From JAVJPJ01 sp040217295 (GTDB lineage Bacteria > Pseudomonadota > Alphaproteobacteria > Rhodobacterales > Rhodobacteraceae): a stretch of DNA of 31,123 bases. The position numbers were made by a program, and so were the translations under genes. The stretch is taken from assembly GCA_964460185.1 (NCBI GenBank), contig CAYWTM010000030.1, positions 1-31,123 on the forward strand. The letters run 5' to 3'. This document shows, piece by piece, positions 6,521-15,485 of this stretch. Every line of letters starts with the position of its first letter. The first letter of the stretch is position 1. The notes beneath the pieces were generated by a model. The model was given only the letters and a program-made list of their open reading frames with translations. It was not told where the DNA came from and ran no database searches.

Positions 6521-8472
6521 GATCTTTCGCGCCCGCCGGGACGTCGCGCCATGCCCCTGAGCGCGCCGGCATCCCCGTCTTTCCGCCTGTGGGGGGGCGG
6601 TGCGGCGTCATCCGGGGTCTCGTCAAGCTCGGTCAACAGGTCGGTTTCCAATTGGCTGTTCAACTCGCGCGACCGCTCCACGTAGGGCGTGTTCTCGGCC
6701 ACGGGGACGCCGGGTTTCCACAATTCGGCCAGTTCGCGCAGGTTGCGGCGGTCATGGCGATAAAAGGCCATTTCACGTTCATGCGCCTCGTAATCGCTCA
6801 TCCCCATATCCTCCAGCACGTAGCGCGCCGCGCGCAGGCTGGAATCGAACATCTCGCGCACGATGTGGTCGGCGCCCGCGTCGAACAATTCGTAGACATG
6901 CAACCGGTCCTGCGCCCGTGCCGTGATCGAAAGGTCGGGCCGCACCCTTCGGGCATAGCGCACCAGGTCGACCGCTGCCTTGCGATTGTCGACGGCCACC
7001 ACAAGCACCCGTGCCGTGTCGAGCCCCGCCGCCGTCAGGAGCTCGGGCCGTGTCGGGTCGCCGAAATACCCCTTGAACCCGAAACGGCGCATCAGCTGGA
7101 TGGTTTGCAGGTCATTGTCCAACACCACCGTGTTGAACCCCGAGGCCCGCACCATCCGGTTCACGACCTGCCCGAAGCGCCCGATGCCTGCGATGATGAC
7201 GGGCGCTTCCTCGTCGATGGTATCGGGTTCGGGCGCATCCCCCGTGACATCCGCCAGTTTCGTGCGCAGGAAATCGGATGCAATGAACGACAGCGGCGTG
7301 AGCAGCATGGTCAGCGCGATCACCAGCAGCAACACCTCGGCGACACGTTCGGGAAACACCAGTTGCTGCACCCCGAAGGAGATCAGCACGAAACCGAACT
7401 CGCCCGCCTGCGCCAGCCCCAGCGTGAACAGCCACCGGTCGCCGCCCTTCAGGCGGAACACCAGCGCGATGGCGAACAGCACCAACCCCTTGAGAACCAT
7501 CACCGCAAGTGTCAGGCCAAGGATCATGAACGGATTGCCGAAGAGCACGCCGAAATTGATGCCCGCGCCCACGGTGATGAAGAACAACCCCAGTAGCAGG
7601 CCCTTGAACGGTTCGATATTCGCCTCAAGCTCGTGCTTGAATTCCGAGTTGGCCAAAACGACACCGGCCACGAAGGCGCCAAGTGCGGGCGACAGGCCCA
7701 CAAGGGTCATCAGCATCGCGATGACCACGACGATGGCCAGTGCGATGGCGGTGTACATCTCGCGCAGGCGCGACATGTGGATGAAGCGGAACAGGTAGGG
7801 CGACAGGTAGCGCCCCGCCAGGATGATCGCCGCGACCATCGCCAGCGTGACCAGCGTCACCCCCCAGGCCGGCAACCCTTCGACCAGCGACATGGAATGA
7901 TGCGCATCGTCCACGACCGAACGCTGGATCGATCCGTCCTCGGAAAACCGCGCCGCCGCCTCGATGGCGAGCAGGGGCAGAATGGCAAGGATCGGGATGA
8001 CCGCGATATCCTGCGTCAGAAGCACCGAAAAGCTGGATCGCCCCCCGTTTGTCTGCATCAGCCCCTTTTCATTGAGCGTTGTCAGCACGATCGCGGTCGA
8101 GGACAGCGCCAGCGTCAAGCCGACCGCCAGCGCCAGGGGCCATTCCAGACCGATCCACGCGGCCCCCCATGACAATACCGCCGTTGTCGCCACGATCTGC
8201 GCGCCGCCAAACCCGAAGAGCTTGCGCCGCATGTCCCACAGACCGGCAGGGTCCAGTTCCAGCCCGATCAGGAACAGCATCAAGACCACGCCGAATTCCG
8301 CGTAATGCTGCAGGCTTGCGGTTTCCGAGCCGACCAGCCCGAGGATCGGACCAATCGCGATGCCCGCGATCAGGTAGCCCAGAACCGACCCCAGGCCAAA
8401 GCGCACCGACAGCGGCACCGCGATGACCATGGCGAGCAGGTAGATGGTGGCTTGCAGCAGAACGCCTTCCAT
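6517..8472 (-). CDS. CPA2 family monovalent cation:proton antiporter with RCK (TrkA-N) domain, KefB/KefC-like
   Basis: 651-residue inner-membrane transporter. The N-terminal half (about residues 1-380) holds around a dozen hydrophobic segments of the Na+/H+ exchanger fold, including GLGSVLGYLIAGIAIGP and FGVVLMLFLIGLELD. The C-terminal cytoplasmic part begins with a Rossmann RCK-N domain (VIIAGIGRFGQVVNRMV) that in Kef proteins binds NAD(H) or glutathione adducts. The last 60 residues are charged and low in complexity. The function is K+ (or Na+) efflux in exchange for H+, possibly electrophile-gated, but no KefF/KefG partner gene is adjacent. The start at 8472 is chosen for AAAGGA five bases upstream; an extension to 8571 adds a non-hydrophobic leader with no support. 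Confidence 0.9.
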   Translation of the reverse strand: MEGVLLQATIYLLAMVIAVPLSVRFGLGSVLGYLIAGIAIGPILGLVGSETASLQHYAEFGVVLMLFLIGLELDPAGLWDMRRKLFGFGGAQIVATTAVLSWGAAWIGLEWPLALAVGLTLALSSTAIVLTTLNEKGLMQTNGGRSSFSVLLTQDIAVIPILAILPLLAIEAAARFSEDGSIQRSVVDDAHHSMSLVEGLPAWGVTLVTLAMVAAIILAGRYLSPYLFRFIHMSRLREMYTAIALAIVVVIAMLMTLVGLSPALGAFVAGVVLANSEFKHELEANIEPFKGLLLGLFFITVGAGINFGVLFGNPFMILGLTLAVMVLKGLVLFAIALVFRLKGGDRWLFTLGLAQAGEFGFVLISFGVQQLVFPERVAEVLLLVIALTMLLTPLSFIASDFLRTKLADVTGDAPEPDTIDEEAPVIIAGIGRFGQVVNRMVRASGFNTVVLDNDLQTIQLMRRFGFKGYFGDPTRPELLTAAGLDTARVLVVAVDNRKAAVDLVRYARRVRPDLSITARAQDRLHVYELFDAGADHIVREMFDSSLRAARYVLEDMGMSDYEAHEREMAFYRHDRRNLRELAELWKPGVPVAENTPYVERSRELNSQLETDLLTELDETPDDAAPPPHRRKDGDAGALRGMARRPGGRERS

Positions 8473-8702
8473 GTCGGTCCTTTGCGTGCTGGCAGGATGG
8501 ATATTGACCTTCGCGCGCCGTCGCGGAGATGTCCACATGCGCCAGACCGGGCGATGTGGGAATTGCATCACAACGGCCTGTAAATTCTGACGCTACGTCA
8601 AGTCTTCGTGGCCAAAACGGGGCGATGCCTGTTTAGTAAGCGACATGGTCTTCCGCGCCTTGCATTTGGCAGGCCCAAATTCATTTTTGATCGGATCAAT
8701 TC

Positions 8703-9275
8703 ATGAAACATCTGTCTTTCGCCTTTGCCGCAGCACTTGCATGTCTCGCCGCGCCTGCGGCTGCAGATGGACATTGGGGCGGCGCCTATGTCGGTTTCTC
8801 TGTGTCTTCGACACAAAGCAACACAACCTGGTCGGGGCTCCCGTTCGATTGGTCGACCGACGATTCCATGGCTCCCGGCCTGTTTGCCGGTTACAATGTC
8901 TACGTCGGGGATGGGTTCCTCGTCGGGGGTGAAGTGACCTTCACGAACCAGGATACAGGCAGCAACCCGACCATCGCATATGGCGCGGTCATCGACACGA
9001 CGATCCGGGTCCGGGTCGGGGCCGATATGGGCGACGCGCTGGTCTATGCGGCGGCCGGCTACGCCATGGGAGAGTTCGATATCTTCGGCGCCCCGTTCAC
9101 CGGCGATGGTGACGGATATGTCCTGGCCGTCGGTCTGGACTACATGCTGACCGAGAACCTGAGCCTGCGCGCCGAATTCTCGCAATCGCATATCGAATCC
9201 GACGATCCCGCATTCCCTCCGGCCATGGAGGCGGACATTCAGGCCTTGACCCTTGGTGCTGCCTTCCACTTCTGA
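8703..9275 (+). CDS. outer-membrane beta-barrel protein (OmpA/Opa-like porin superfamily)
   Basis: 190-residue secreted protein. Residues 1-21 form a signal peptide ending APAAA-DG. The mature part has alternating aromatic/hydrophobic strands (GAYVGFSVSS, GLFAGYNVYV, FLVGGEVTFT, ALVYAAAGYA, GYVLAVGLDYML, LSLRAEFSQS) and ends in Phe (ALTLGAAFHF), the C-terminal signature recognised by the BAM complex. It is predicted to be an eight-stranded barrel of the OMP_b-brl/Opa type. The role is unknown; similar proteins serve as small porins or adhesins. It stands alone, with its own 130-base upstream gap and a hairpin after the stop. Confidence 0.85.
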   Translation: MKHLSFAFAAALACLAAPAAADGHWGGAYVGFSVSSTQSNTTWSGLPFDWSTDDSMAPGLFAGYNVYVGDGFLVGGEVTFTNQDTGSNPTIAYGAVIDTTIRVRVGADMGDALVYAAAGYAMGEFDIFGAPFTGDGDGYVLAVGLDYMLTENLSLRAEFSQSHIESDDPAFPPAMEADIQALTLGAAFHF

Positions 9276-9293
9276 GACCTCCGAATTCAAAAG

Positions 9294-9324
9294 GACCGGG
9301 CGCGCCTGATCGGTGCGCCCGGTC
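9294..9324 (+). terminator. hairpin terminator after the beta-barrel gene
   Basis: GACCGGGCGC pairs perfectly with GCGCCCGGTC (10-bp stem, 11-base loop) about 20 bases after the stop. It is followed by CTGCGTTTG, so the T-run is poor. It is a probable terminator or 3' stabiliser. Confidence 0.55.
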
Positions 9325-9424
9325 TGCGTTTGAAGGCACGTGATGCGGCAGCGGATGATCCGGCGCGCCTTGTCAATCGGCCCGCGACCTGCATTGTAGC
9401 CACCGACGACAGGGAGGGCGTGGA

Positions 9425-10111
9425 ATGAAACGATCCGAGATCAACGACATCATGGCCGAGGCGGATGAATTCATCCGATCCTTCGGTTTTGTCCTGCCGC
9501 CATTCGCCTATTGGACGCCCGATCAGATGCGCGCCAATCGTGACGTGGCCCGCGCCGTGATCGACGGGCGCATGGGCTGGGACATCACCGATTACGGGCA
9601 GGGGCGCTATGACGAGCTGGGCCTGTTCCTGTTCACCTTGCGCAATGGCCGGCTCGAGGACCTGCAAAAGGGCGGGGGCATGTGCTATGCCGAGAAACTC
9701 CTGATCTCGAAACGCGATCAGGTCAGCCCGATGCACCGCCACTACCTCAAGGCCGAGGATATCATCAACCGTGGCGGTGCCACCATGGCCATCGAACTCT
9801 TCGGGTCGGCCCCGGATGGATCTTGCGACCCCGATGCGGGCGGAACCGTGATGTGCGACGGCATCGCGCGGTCGTTCGAACCCGGCGAAATCCTGCTGTT
9901 CGAACCCGGTGAAAGCGTCACGCTGATGCCCGGCGACTGGCATGCCTTCTGGGGCGAGGGCGGTGACGTGCTGATCGGCGAGGTGTCGACCGTGAACAAC
10001 GACGAGACCGACAACTGGTTCCGCGAACCCATCGGCCGGTTTGCCGCGATCGACGAAGACGTCGCGCCCACCCATCTGCTGGTGTCGGATTACGGGACCT
10101 GGTTGTCGTGA
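9425..10111 (+). CDS. D-lyxose ketol-isomerase family protein
   Basis: 228-residue cupin-fold sugar isomerase of the D-lyxose isomerase family (interconversion of D-lyxose and D-xylulose, EC 5.3.1.15). Matching family features are PPFAYWTP near residues 25-32, GWDITDYG (51-58), GLFLFTLRNG (66-75) and EDIINRGG (111-118). Likely metal ligands are His104, His106, Glu111 and His173 (HRH, ED and DWHAFWG). The GGGAGGG Shine-Dalgarno is at good distance from the ATG. No sugar kinase, transporter or regulator lies nearby, so the physiological sugar (lyxose, mannose or another) cannot be inferred. The gene converges on purD with only 19 bases between stops. Confidence 0.85.
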   Translation: MKRSEINDIMAEADEFIRSFGFVLPPFAYWTPDQMRANRDVARAVIDGRMGWDITDYGQGRYDELGLFLFTLRNGRLEDLQKGGGMCYAEKLLISKRDQVSPMHRHYLKAEDIINRGGATMAIELFGSAPDGSCDPDAGGTVMCDGIARSFEPGEILLFEPGESVTLMPGDWHAFWGEGGDVLIGEVSTVNNDETDNWFREPIGRFAAIDEDVAPTHLLVSDYGTWLS

Positions 10112-10118
10112 TCCGGCC

Positions 10119-10144
10119 GGCGCGCACCTGTTACAGGGCGCGCC
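10119..10144. terminator. inverted repeat between convergent lyxose isomerase and purD ends
   Basis: GGCGCGC (10119-10125) and GCGCGCC (10138-10144) form a perfect 7-bp stem with a 12-base loop. The right arm lies in the last codons of purD. No T-run is present on either strand. It is a possible bidirectional terminator. Confidence 0.35.
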
Positions 10145-11393
10145 AACCGATATCGCGGCGATACACCCCTTCGGGCCAGTCGATCCGGTCCACCATCTCA
10201 TAGGCCCGGTCTCGGGCCTCTTGCAGGGAGCCACCGCGCGCCGTGACGTTCAGCACGCGGCCGCCATTGGCGCGGAACGTGCCTGCGTCCATGGTGGTAC
10301 CGGCGTGAAACACCATCCGGCTGGAATCGGCCGGCAGATCGTCCAGGCCCCCGATCGCGCTGCCCTTTTGGTAGCTGCCCGGGTACCCGTTGGCGGCCAT
10401 GACCACCGTCATCGCGTGATCATCGGCCCAGTTGATCTGCATCTCCGCCAGCCGCCCCTCGGCACAGGCCAGCATCGCGTCGAGCGCCTGCGCGCCAAGC
10501 CGCATCATCAGGACCTGACACTCCGGGTCGCCGAACCGGACATTGTATTCCACCAGTCGCGGGCGGCCGTGTTCGATCATCAGGCCCACATAGAGCACCC
10601 CCTTGTAGGGTGTTCCGCGCCGGGCCATTTCATCAACGGTGGGCTGCACGATCCGGGCAAGGGCCGCCTGTGTCACGGCATCCGTCATCACCGGGGCGGG
10701 GGAATAGGCCCCCATGCCGCCGGTATTGGGGCCGGTGTCGCCGTCGCCGATACGCTTGTGATCTTGCGCGGTGCCGATGGGCAGAACGCAGTCACCGTCC
10801 GACAGCACGAAGAACGACGCCTCTTCGCCTGCCATGAACTCTTCGATGACCACTTCGGCCCCGGCCAAGCCGAAGGCGCCGCCGAACATGTCGTCGATGG
10901 CCTCCAGCGCCTGGTCCAGCGTTTCCGCGACCACCACGCCCTTGCCCGCCGCCAGCCCGTCGGCCTTGACCACGATGGGCGCACCCTGCGCGGTCACATA
11001 GGCCCTGGCTTCGGACGCATCGGTGAACCGGGCCCAGGCGGCCGTCGGCGCGCCACAGGCGTCGCAGACCTGCTTGGTGAAGGATTTGGACGCTTCCAGC
11101 TGCGCCGCTGCCGCCGACGGGCCGAAGGCCAGGATCCCGGCCGCCTCCAGCGCATCGACCACGCCGGCAGCCAACGGGGCCTCCGGCCCCACGATCACGA
11201 AATCGATCGATTCCTCGGACGCGAAATCCACCACGGCTTCGGCGTTTTCGATGTCGAGCGCGGCGCATTCCGCGATCAGGTCGATACCCGCATTGCCGGG
11301 CGCCACGATCAGCCGGTCACATTTGGGATTTTGCAGCACTGCCCAGGCCAGCGCATGTTCGCGCCCACCCCCGCCGAGGATCAGGATATTCAC
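10131..11393 (-). CDS. purD: phosphoribosylamine-glycine ligase (GARS)
   Basis: 420-residue ATP-grasp enzyme catalysing the second step of de novo purine synthesis (phosphoribosylamine + glycine + ATP to GAR). Seen are NILILGGGGREHALAW at the N terminus, VGPEAPLAAGVVDAL, GPSAAAAQLEASKSFTK, IVVKADGLAAGKGV (ATP-grasp lysine), GPNTGGMGAYSPAP and EYNVRFGDPECQ (metal site). The start is GTG at 11393, with AAGGGGGA eight bases upstream; the frame upstream has no family similarity. It is divergent from the small membrane protein at 11453 across 59 bases. Length agrees with the family. Confidence 0.96.
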   Translation of the reverse strand: MNILILGGGGREHALAWAVLQNPKCDRLIVAPGNAGIDLIAECAALDIENAEAVVDFASEESIDFVIVGPEAPLAAGVVDALEAAGILAFGPSAAAAQLEASKSFTKQVCDACGAPTAAWARFTDASEARAYVTAQGAPIVVKADGLAAGKGVVVAETLDQALEAIDDMFGGAFGLAGAEVVIEEFMAGEEASFFVLSDGDCVLPIGTAQDHKRIGDGDTGPNTGGMGAYSPAPVMTDAVTQAALARIVQPTVDEMARRGTPYKGVLYVGLMIEHGRPRLVEYNVRFGDPECQVLMMRLGAQALDAMLACAEGRLAEMQINWADDHAMTVVMAANGYPGSYQKGSAIGGLDDLPADSSRMVFHAGTTMDAGTFRANGGRVLNVTARGGSLQEARDRAYEMVDRIDWPEGVYRRDIGWRAL

Positions 11394-11452
11394 GGATGGC
11401 GTCCCCCTTGTTAGTCTGACACCAGATACCCAGCAGCGGAGGCTTTCACAAC

Positions 11453-11740
11453 ATGCGCAAACCGGACCTTTGGTCACGCATCATTGCCCATGACCGGCCG
11501 ATCACCGATTGGGCGCGCGACGAGACGGGCAGCGCAAGCGCCCTGTTTCTCGTCGGCACATCCGTGATGGCGCTTGTCGTGCTGGGCGCGCTGCATCTTC
11601 TCGACATCTTGCAGGTTCCGGTGCTTGTGTTCTTGCTGCTTGCGGTTTTCATTGGGTTCAGTGCCTGGGACTACGCCAGGCTGCGCCGCCGGCAGAACCG
11701 GCAGGCGGATCACCCGGACCGCAGCGACAGCAGGGATTGA
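11453..11740 (+). CDS. small two-helix membrane protein of unknown function
   Basis: 95 residues. A charged N terminus is followed by two closely spaced hydrophobic helices (SALFLVGTSVMALVVLGALHLL and VPVLVFLLLAVFIGFSAW, about residues 28-70) and a very basic, then acidic, tail (RLRRRQNRQADHPDRSD). GGAGG lies 10 bases before the ATG. The stop is three bases before the xseA start, so the two are co-transcribed. No function is recognised. Confidence 0.7.
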   Translation: MRKPDLWSRIIAHDRPITDWARDETGSASALFLVGTSVMALVVLGALHLLDILQVPVLVFLLLAVFIGFSAWDYARLRRRQNRQADHPDRSDSRD

Positions 11741-11743
11741 CCG

Positions 11744-13318
11744 ATGGATGACCTGATCGACGAGGGCGGGCCCGACACCGGGCCGGGCAACGCGCCCGAA
11801 TTCACCGTCTCGGAGATCTCGGGCGCGGTCAAACGCACCATCGAAAGCGGTTTTTCCCATGTGCGCGTGCGCGGCGAGGTCGGGCGCCTGTCGCGACCGC
11901 GCTCGGGCCATGTCTACCTGGACCTCAAGGATGATCGCAGCGTTCTGGCCTCGGTCATCTGGAAAGGGGTGGCAGGCCGCCTGACCCATCCGCCCGAGGA
12001 AGGGATGGAGGTCATCGCCACGGGCCGCCTGACGACGTTTCCCGGCCAATCCAAATACCAGCTGGTGATCGAGGATCTGCGCCCCGCGGGCGCGGGCGCG
12101 CTGATGGCGATGCTGGAAAGGCGCCGCGCGATGCTGGCCGCCGAGGGGCTTTTCGACGACGCGCGAAAACAGGCACTGCCCTTCCTGCCCGAGGTGATCG
12201 GGGTGATCACGTCGCCCTCGGGGGCGGTGATCCGCGACATCCTGCACAGGTTGCGGGACCGGTTTCCGCGCCGCGTGCTGATCTGGCCTGTCGCGGTGCA
12301 GGGCGAGCGCTGCGCACCCGAAGTGACGAACGCCATTCGCGGCTTCAACGCCCTGCCCGCGCGGGGCGGCCCTGTGCCGCGCCCCGATCTTCTGATCGTC
12401 GCGCGGGGGGGCGGCAGCCTCGAGGATCTCTGGGGCTTCAACGAGGAAAGCGTCGTGCGCGCCGCCGCCGAAAGCGCGATCCCCGTGATCTCGGCCGTGG
12501 GCCACGAAACCGACACCACGCTGATCGACCATGCCGCGGACTGGCGTGCGCCCACCCCCACTGCGGCGGCGGAACGCGCGGTGCCGGTGCGCATGGACCT
12601 GCTGGGCTGGCTGCGCACCCAAGACGGCATCCTGACGCGCGGCATGACCCAGGCCATGGCAAGCCGGCGGCAGCGCCTGGCTGATCTCGCCCGCGCGTTG
12701 CCCCGGCCCGAGGCCCTGCTGGACAGCGCCCGCCAGCGGCTTGACCTGGCCGCGCTGGGTCTGGCGCCCGCGCTGCGGCAGGTGGCCCAGACCGCGCGCG
12801 CCCGGACCGACCGGCAGGCGGCCCTGCTCAAACCGGCGCTCGACCGTGCCGTATCCGGCAAACGGCTGGCGCTCGGGCAGGCCGCGGCCCGGCTCAGCCC
12901 CTCCACGTTGCAGCGTCTGATCCGGCAGGGGCGCAGCGATCTGTCGCGCGCCGCCGGGCGGCTCGATCCCGGCCGCCAGCGCCAGCGCCTCGCCGAGGCC
13001 CGCGCGCGTCTGGACGATCTGAACGGACGCTTTTCGCGCGCCGCCCGAACCTCGGTTCAAACCCGCCGCGACCGGCTCGACACGCTCGACCGGATGCGCC
13101 AGACCCTCGGCTACACCGAAACCCTGCGGCGGGGATACGCCGTGATCCGCGCCGATGACCGTGTGCTCACGGCCAAGGCCGACGCCCAGTCCCACGCCGC
13201 GCTCGAGATCGAATTCAGCGATGGCCGCCTGTCGGTCACCCCCACGGGGGCAACGTCCAGACCGGCCGCCAAACGCCCGCCCCCCTCGGAGCCGGGCAAT
13301 CAGGGCAGCCTGTTCTAG
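11744..13318 (+). CDS. xseA: exodeoxyribonuclease VII large subunit
   Basis: 524-residue large subunit of exonuclease VII, a single-strand-specific nuclease that with XseB trims ssDNA to oligonucleotides. The N-terminal OB-fold (about residues 18-115) contains VRVRGEVGRLSRPRSGHVYLD. The catalytic domain carries VARGGGSLEDLWGFNEE (about 218-234) and SAVGHETDTTLIDHAAD (about 250). A long, repetitive Arg/Ala/Leu-rich helical region (about 290-460) matches the coiled-coil part of the subunit. A short Pro-rich end follows. xseB is not in the window. The start ATG follows the previous stop by three bases. Confidence 0.95.
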   Translation: MDDLIDEGGPDTGPGNAPEFTVSEISGAVKRTIESGFSHVRVRGEVGRLSRPRSGHVYLDLKDDRSVLASVIWKGVAGRLTHPPEEGMEVIATGRLTTFPGQSKYQLVIEDLRPAGAGALMAMLERRRAMLAAEGLFDDARKQALPFLPEVIGVITSPSGAVIRDILHRLRDRFPRRVLIWPVAVQGERCAPEVTNAIRGFNALPARGGPVPRPDLLIVARGGGSLEDLWGFNEESVVRAAAESAIPVISAVGHETDTTLIDHAADWRAPTPTAAAERAVPVRMDLLGWLRTQDGILTRGMTQAMASRRQRLADLARALPRPEALLDSARQRLDLAALGLAPALRQVAQTARARTDRQAALLKPALDRAVSGKRLALGQAAARLSPSTLQRLIRQGRSDLSRAAGRLDPGRQRQRLAEARARLDDLNGRFSRAARTSVQTRRDRLDTLDRMRQTLGYTETLRRGYAVIRADDRVLTAKADAQSHAALEIEFSDGRLSVTPTGATSRPAAKRPPPSEPGNQGSLF

Positions 13319-13332
13319 GCCGCCATCGCATC

Positions 13333-13386
13333 TTTATCCCGAAAATATGGCGGGGGAGCCCGGAACGGGCGGGGGCAGAGCCCCCG
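13333..13386. repeat. G5-CAGAG-C5 palindromic intergenic element, copy 1
   Basis: Contains the exact palindrome GGGGGCAGAGCCCCC (13371-13385), preceded by TTTATCCCGAAAATATGG and a GC stem. It matches the element at 28578-28617 in core and in order of flanking motifs. It lies between the convergent ends of xseA and the permease gene, so a bidirectional terminator or REP-like role is inferred. Confidence 0.65.
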
Positions 13387-13460
13387 ATAACGCCGCAGGT
13401 CGTGCCGCGCGCAGGCCCATCGGTCAGCGCGCGCCCTGTCAGAGGGGGGGTAGGGCCCGC

Positions 13461-14393
13461 CTACCGGCCGCGGATGCGCGGATCGAGAGCATCGCGCAGA
13501 CCATCGCCGATATAGTTCACCGACAGAACCGTCAGCGAGATCGCCAACCCCGGCCAGATCACGCGCTCGGGGTTTTGCTGCAGCCAGTCGGTGGCATCGA
13601 ACAGCAGTCGGCCCCATGTCGGAAAATCCGACGGAAAGCCCAGGCCAAGAAAGCTCAGCGCGCTTTCGGTGATGATCGCGTTGGCGATTCCAAGCGTGGC
13701 CGAAACCATGATCGGCGACATCACGTTGGGCAGCAGGTGCCGGGTGATCATGCGATGCGCCGGGGTGCCGATGGACCGGGCCGCCAGAACGAATTCGCGT
13801 TCCTTGATGGCCAGCACATCGCCGCGCACCACGCGGGCCGTCTGCATCCACGACGTGGCCCCGATCACGAAGACGATCAGGATGAAGATCCCGCCCTCGG
13901 GCCCGAAGGCCGCCCGCAGCTGGTCGCGGAACAGCATGATGATGACCAGCAGCAAGGGCAGCAGCGGCAGCGCCAGGAACAGGTCGGTCAGACGCATCAG
14001 AACGCCGTCAAGGCGTTTGAAATACCCCGCCAGCACCCCGATCAGCGTGCCAAGGACCAGCGCCAGCAGCATCGCCGTCAGACCCACCGCGATCGAGGTC
14101 TGGCCGCCCGCCATCATCCGCGCCATCGTATCCCGGCCCAATTGGTCCGTGCCCATGGGATGGGCCCATGTCGGCCCCGAATTGCGCGCGCGGATGTCGA
14201 TATATTGCGGATCGATCGACCAGATCAGCGGTCCGATGAAGACGAACAGTAGCGCCAGGATGAAAAAGCCCAGGCCGAACAGCGCGCCCTTGTGGGTCTT
14301 GAACTGGTCCCAGACGTCCCACCACTGGTTGCGCGGCGGGCGATACTCTTCGAGGGATGCGGCCGCGACGGGGGCGGCGGTCTGATCAGTCAT
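13461..14393 (-). CDS. peptide ABC transporter permease (DppC/OppC-like)
   Basis: 310-residue inner-membrane permease of a dipeptide/oligopeptide/nickel-type ABC importer. A cytoplasmic N terminus with RPPRNQWWDVWDQFKTHKGA precedes the first helix (LFGLGFFILALLFVFIGPLIW). The periplasmic HPMGTDQLGRD motif and the later EFVLAARSIGTPAHRMITRHLLPN loop (EAA motif that docks the ATPase) are diagnostic of the DppC half. The ATG at 14393 overlaps the end of the upstream permease by 8 bases (ATGACTGA), with GAGGA upstream. It is the last gene of the five-gene operon; 142 bases separate its stop from xseA. Confidence 0.93.
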   Translation of the reverse strand: MTDQTAAPVAAASLEEYRPPRNQWWDVWDQFKTHKGALFGLGFFILALLFVFIGPLIWSIDPQYIDIRARNSGPTWAHPMGTDQLGRDTMARMMAGGQTSIAVGLTAMLLALVLGTLIGVLAGYFKRLDGVLMRLTDLFLALPLLPLLLVIIMLFRDQLRAAFGPEGGIFILIVFVIGATSWMQTARVVRGDVLAIKEREFVLAARSIGTPAHRMITRHLLPNVMSPIMVSATLGIANAIITESALSFLGLGFPSDFPTWGRLLFDATDWLQQNPERVIWPGLAISLTVLSVNYIGDGLRDALDPRIRGR

Positions 14394-15393
14394 AGCGGAT
14401 CCTCGGGTCAAGAATGCCGTAGAGGACGTCGGCAAAGAGATTGAAGAGAACGATCAGCACCGCGAAGATAAAGCTGACCGTCTGCACCACCGGCACGTCG
14501 CCGCTCTGGATGGCGATGATCAAGAGCTGGCCGATGCCGTTCACCTTGAACACCTGCTCGGTGATGATGGCGCCGCCGAACACCGCCGGGATGTTGAGCG
14601 CGATCACCGTCACGACCGGGATCATCGAGTTTCGCAGCACGTGGACCAGAACCACGACGCTTTCGCCGAGGCCCTTGGCGCGGGCGGTGCGCACGTAATC
14701 CTGGTTGAGGTTGTCCAGCATCGAGGCGCGCATGTAGCGGCTGATCTGGGACGCGTTGAACAGGCCCAGAACCATGACCGGCATGATGATCTGTTTGAGC
14801 TGCACCACGAAACTGTCCCAGTCCGTCACCTCGTGGGTGGTGTCATAGACAGACGGGAACCAGCCCAGGTTCACCGCGAAGATCACGATGAACAGAACCC
14901 CGGTAAAGAAGGTCGGGACCGAAAAGCCGATCATCGAGATGAAGGTGCCGACCTGGTCGAAGACCGAATATTGCTTGTAGGCCGAGATGATGCCGACGGG
15001 CAGCGCGATCGCGATGCCCACGAGATACGAGGTGCCCACCACCCACATCGTCTGGGGCATGCGCTGCACGATCAGGTCCATCACCGGGCTGCGGGTCTGG
15101 TACGAGATGATGCGCGGTCCTTCGGGGGCGACCATCCATCCGGTGGCATCTTGCAGCAGGTGCAGGGGTTCATCCCACACCATCAGTTTCAGCCACTTGA
15201 AGTATTGCAAGAAGATCGGGTCGTTCACGCCCAGGCTTTCGCGGATCTGTTCGCGCACCTCTGGCGGAATGGTCAGGGGAAGGCCTGCCGTCGGGTCGGA
15301 CGGAGACAGCTTCACGATCAGGAAGATGATGAAACTGATGAACAGAAGCGTCGGGATCGCCAGGATCAGCCGTCGTATGGTGAAAGTCAGCAT
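14386..15393 (-). CDS. peptide ABC transporter permease (DppB/OppB-like)
   Basis: 335-residue permease partner of the DppC-like protein. It starts with MLTFTIRRLILAIPTLLFIS (first helix), followed by the family's LSPSDPTAG stretch. The docking-loop sequence DYVRTARAKGLGESVVVLVHVLRN and the C-terminal GILDPRIRYD are typical of DppB/OppB. A relatively long periplasmic insert (about residues 60-110) with several Trp and Pro separates the first two helices. It is translationally overlapped with dppC-like by 8 bases. A strong hairpin lies upstream, between this gene and the binding-protein gene. Confidence 0.93.
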   Translation of the reverse strand: MLTFTIRRLILAIPTLLFISFIIFLIVKLSPSDPTAGLPLTIPPEVREQIRESLGVNDPIFLQYFKWLKLMVWDEPLHLLQDATGWMVAPEGPRIISYQTRSPVMDLIVQRMPQTMWVVGTSYLVGIAIALPVGIISAYKQYSVFDQVGTFISMIGFSVPTFFTGVLFIVIFAVNLGWFPSVYDTTHEVTDWDSFVVQLKQIIMPVMVLGLFNASQISRYMRASMLDNLNQDYVRTARAKGLGESVVVLVHVLRNSMIPVVTVIALNIPAVFGGAIITEQVFKVNGIGQLLIIAIQSGDVPVVQTVSFIFAVLIVLFNLFADVLYGILDPRIRYD

Positions 15394-15439
15394 GGGCCAA
15401 CGCCTCGGGTCAGAAGTTTCTTGGGTCTTGGGGCAAGAT

Positions 15440-15468
15440 GGCCCGCGCCGAACAAGGCGGCGCGGGCC
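15440..15468 (-). repeat. 10-bp stem hairpin between binding-protein and permease genes
   Basis: GGCCCGCGCC and GGCGCGGGCC are perfect complements (10-bp stem, 9-base loop), 18 bases after the stop of the substrate-binding protein gene. No T-run follows on the minus strand. Hairpins at this place in ABC importer operons can protect the upstream mRNA or partly terminate transcription, favouring more binding protein than permease. That role is inferred here. Confidence 0.6.
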
Positions 15469-15485
15469 GGTATCAGATCAGGCGA

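Noticed and set aside
8473..8571. 33-residue N-terminal extension of the antiporter
   Set aside because: It is polar and Arg-rich with no ribosome site, whereas the ATG at 8472 has AAAGGA and begins the first membrane helix.
11474..13195. 573-codon frame antisense to xseA
   Set aside because: XseA motifs on the plus strand are intact; the antisense product is Gly/Arg/His-rich without domains.
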